A stretch of DNA of 7,137 nucleotides from 2-02-FULL-45-10 sp964478235 (GTDB taxonomy: Bacteria; Patescibacteriota; Patescibacteriia; Magasanikbacterales; GWA2-37-8). How positions within the stretch are numbered: the stretch's first letter is position 1; each line of letters starts with the position of its first letter. The stretch covers positions 1 to 7,137 of the forward strand of contig CAYZGX010000021.1 of assembly GCA_964478235.1 (NCBI GenBank), given 5' to 3'. The position numbers and the translations under genes are program-made. Shown one piece after another: positions 6,225 through 7,137 of this stretch. The notes under the pieces are model-generated. The model was not told where the DNA came from, ran no database searches, and saw only the letters and a program-made list of their open reading frames with translations.

Positions 6225-7137
6225 ATGCAGCAAAGAGTTTTGGAAAACTTGTCAGCCAAATCCTTTGTTCGAGCTCTTGTCGGCTTCGGCTTTTTTGTTT
6301 TTTTAGCACTCTCTGTCTGGTCTTTGCCGGCAGTTTCTGAGGTGCGAGCAGCGCAAGCTCCAACAGTGATTACTTACCAAGGAAAATTGTTGGTGGGGAG
6401 TTCTTCAGCTACAACAACGCAGTCCATGATCATTTCGCTCTACACTGCTTCGTCTGGTGGTTCGGTTGTGTATACGGCGAGTGGCACAGTTGGCACTCCG
6501 GTAGCCCTGTCAGTCACTCCAAGCAATGGTATTTTCACTGTTCAGCTCGGTGGCACCGGCACCAACTCACTTGATCCGTCAATTTTCCAGAGTAATCAAA
6601 ATTTGTATCTCCAAATCACCGTTGGTGGCGAAGTGATGACTCCACGCAAACAGCTTACTGCCACCCCATACGCTTTCAACGCTCGTTACCTTGACGGTGT
6701 GGCAGCAACATCTACTGCTTCGTCGTCAACATACATCCCAATCTCTGACGCGACTGGTAATTTTAATTTACGTGGGATTACTTCAACGGGTCTTACCGTT
6801 ACCGGTACTTCAACTTTCACCGGGGTGACCACATTTGCCTCTACAACTTTTTCTACACTTACTTCCACTAACATTTTCTCAGCATTGATGCAATTTACGA
6901 ATTTGAATGGCACGAATGCTACTTCCACCAACATTTTTGCTTCGTTGATGCAGTTTACAAATGCTAATGGCACTAGCCTTACCTCGACTAACGCCTTTGT
7001 TTCCGGTCTAGTTTCTACAGGAGCGACTACTACCAATTTGAGTGTAAGTGGTAGTGCAACAATCGGCAGTGCGACGTCAACAAACTTGAACGTCACTGGC
7101 GTCACTAATTTGGCTGGTACGACTATCACCAATGCCA
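6225..7137 (+). CDS. Secreted Ser/Thr-rich repetitive surface protein (5' part, cut by window edge)
   Basis: The frame opens with ATG at 6225 and stays open to the right edge (304 codons plus one base). Residues 1-46 form a Sec signal peptide: a short charged start, a hydrophobic core at about 17-34, and a probable cleavage site near AVSEVRAAQA. Residues 47-158 match a module common at the start of bacterial secreted fibre-like proteins: TYQGKLL (50-56), a SLYTASSGG turn (71-79), NGIFTVQLGG (101-110), LYLQITVGGEVMTPRKQLTA (127-146), then PYAFNARYLDG (148-158). From about 185 onward the protein becomes low-complexity beta-type repeats of TSTN and L.V.G phrases. Ser plus Thr make up 47 of the 110 residues at 191-300, and no cysteine is seen in the visible part. 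Such proteins are often very long, and some end in an S74-type self-cleaving chaperone, but here the end is missing. A role in surface display or attachment is inferred. Confidence 0.9.
   Translation, partial: MQQRVLENLSAKSFVRALVGFGFFVFLALSVWSLPAVSEVRAAQAPTVITYQGKLLVGSSSATTTQSMIISLYTASSGGSVVYTASGTVGTPVALSVTPSNGIFTVQLGGTGTNSLDPSIFQSNQNLYLQITVGGEVMTPRKQLTATPYAFNARYLDGVAATSTASSSTYIPISDATGNFNLRGITSTGLTVTGTSTFTGVTTFASTTFSTLTSTNIFSALMQFTNLNGTNATSTNIFASLMQFTNANGTSLTSTNAFVSGLVSTGATTTNLSVSGSATIGSATSTNLNVTGVTNLAGTTITNA
6861..6980 (+). repeat. Tandem 60-bp (20-residue) coding repeat
   Basis: Two in-frame units, 6861-6920 and 6921-6980, match at 44 of 60 bases and 15 of 20 residues. They encode TSTNIFSALMQFTNLNGTNA and TSTNIFASLMQFTNANGTSL. 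A third, degenerate unit starting TSTNAFVSGL follows from 6981. After it the pattern loosens into TTTNLSVSG and TSTNLNVTG phrases. Several differences between the two units are synonymous, as in Thr ACT/ACC, Gln CAA/CAG and Phe TTC/TTT codons. This fits old duplications kept for protein structure. Confidence 0.85.

Noticed and set aside
6686..7132. A 148-codon minus-strand open frame opposite the surface-protein gene, rich in Val, Glu and Lys.
   Set aside because: It mirrors the repetitive Ser/Thr/Asn codons of the plus-strand gene, and the plus strand has a signal peptide and a known module.

Overview
The window looks like a stretch of a small-genome bacterial chromosome, most likely from the Candidate Phyla Radiation (Patescibacteria, Parcubacteria-like). 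This is inferred from gene content and style, not from a marker gene. The clues are tightly packed genes, starts without clear Shine-Dalgarno sequences, a short MurB, and a long secreted protein rich in Thr-Ser-Thr-Asn repeats behind a 'YQGKL...PYAF.A' N-terminal module. All complete genes read through with the standard bacterial code (stops TAA or TAG), so nothing suggests recoded UGA.

Layout. The left third (1-2542) is a leftward operon read from a promoter at about 2551-2579. It holds an ATP-grasp/Nudix fusion protein (911-2542), then 6 bp later a cytoplasmic NlpC/P60-like cysteine peptidase-fold protein (92-904), then 3 bp later the first 29 codons of a membrane protein that runs off the left edge (1-88). 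The middle (2589-6146) is a rightward operon: murB (2589-3527), a short ribosome hibernation factor of the HPF/RaiA family (3539-3901), and a polytopic LtaS/EptA-like sulfatase-fold transferase (3885-6146) whose start overlaps the end of the hpf gene. The right end (6225-7137) is the 5' part of a secreted repetitive surface protein with its own probable promoter in the 78-bp gap before it.

How it fits together. MurB supplies UDP-MurNAc for peptidoglycan. The sulfatase-fold protein probably moves a phospho-substituent onto an envelope polymer or lipid outside the membrane. The last gene makes an exported surface protein. The leftward operon pairs a probable ATP-dependent carboxylate-amine ligase, fused to a nucleotide-hydrolase domain, with a thiol peptidase-fold protein and a membrane protein. 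Its substrate cannot be read from the sequence, and it is the best candidate here for an undescribed pathway. The two operons diverge from a 46-bp gap with a perfect 12-bp palindrome that gives both strands the same -10 hexamer.

No RNA gene, insertion sequence, CRISPR array or convincing terminator was seen. No gene-free stretch exceeds 80 bp.
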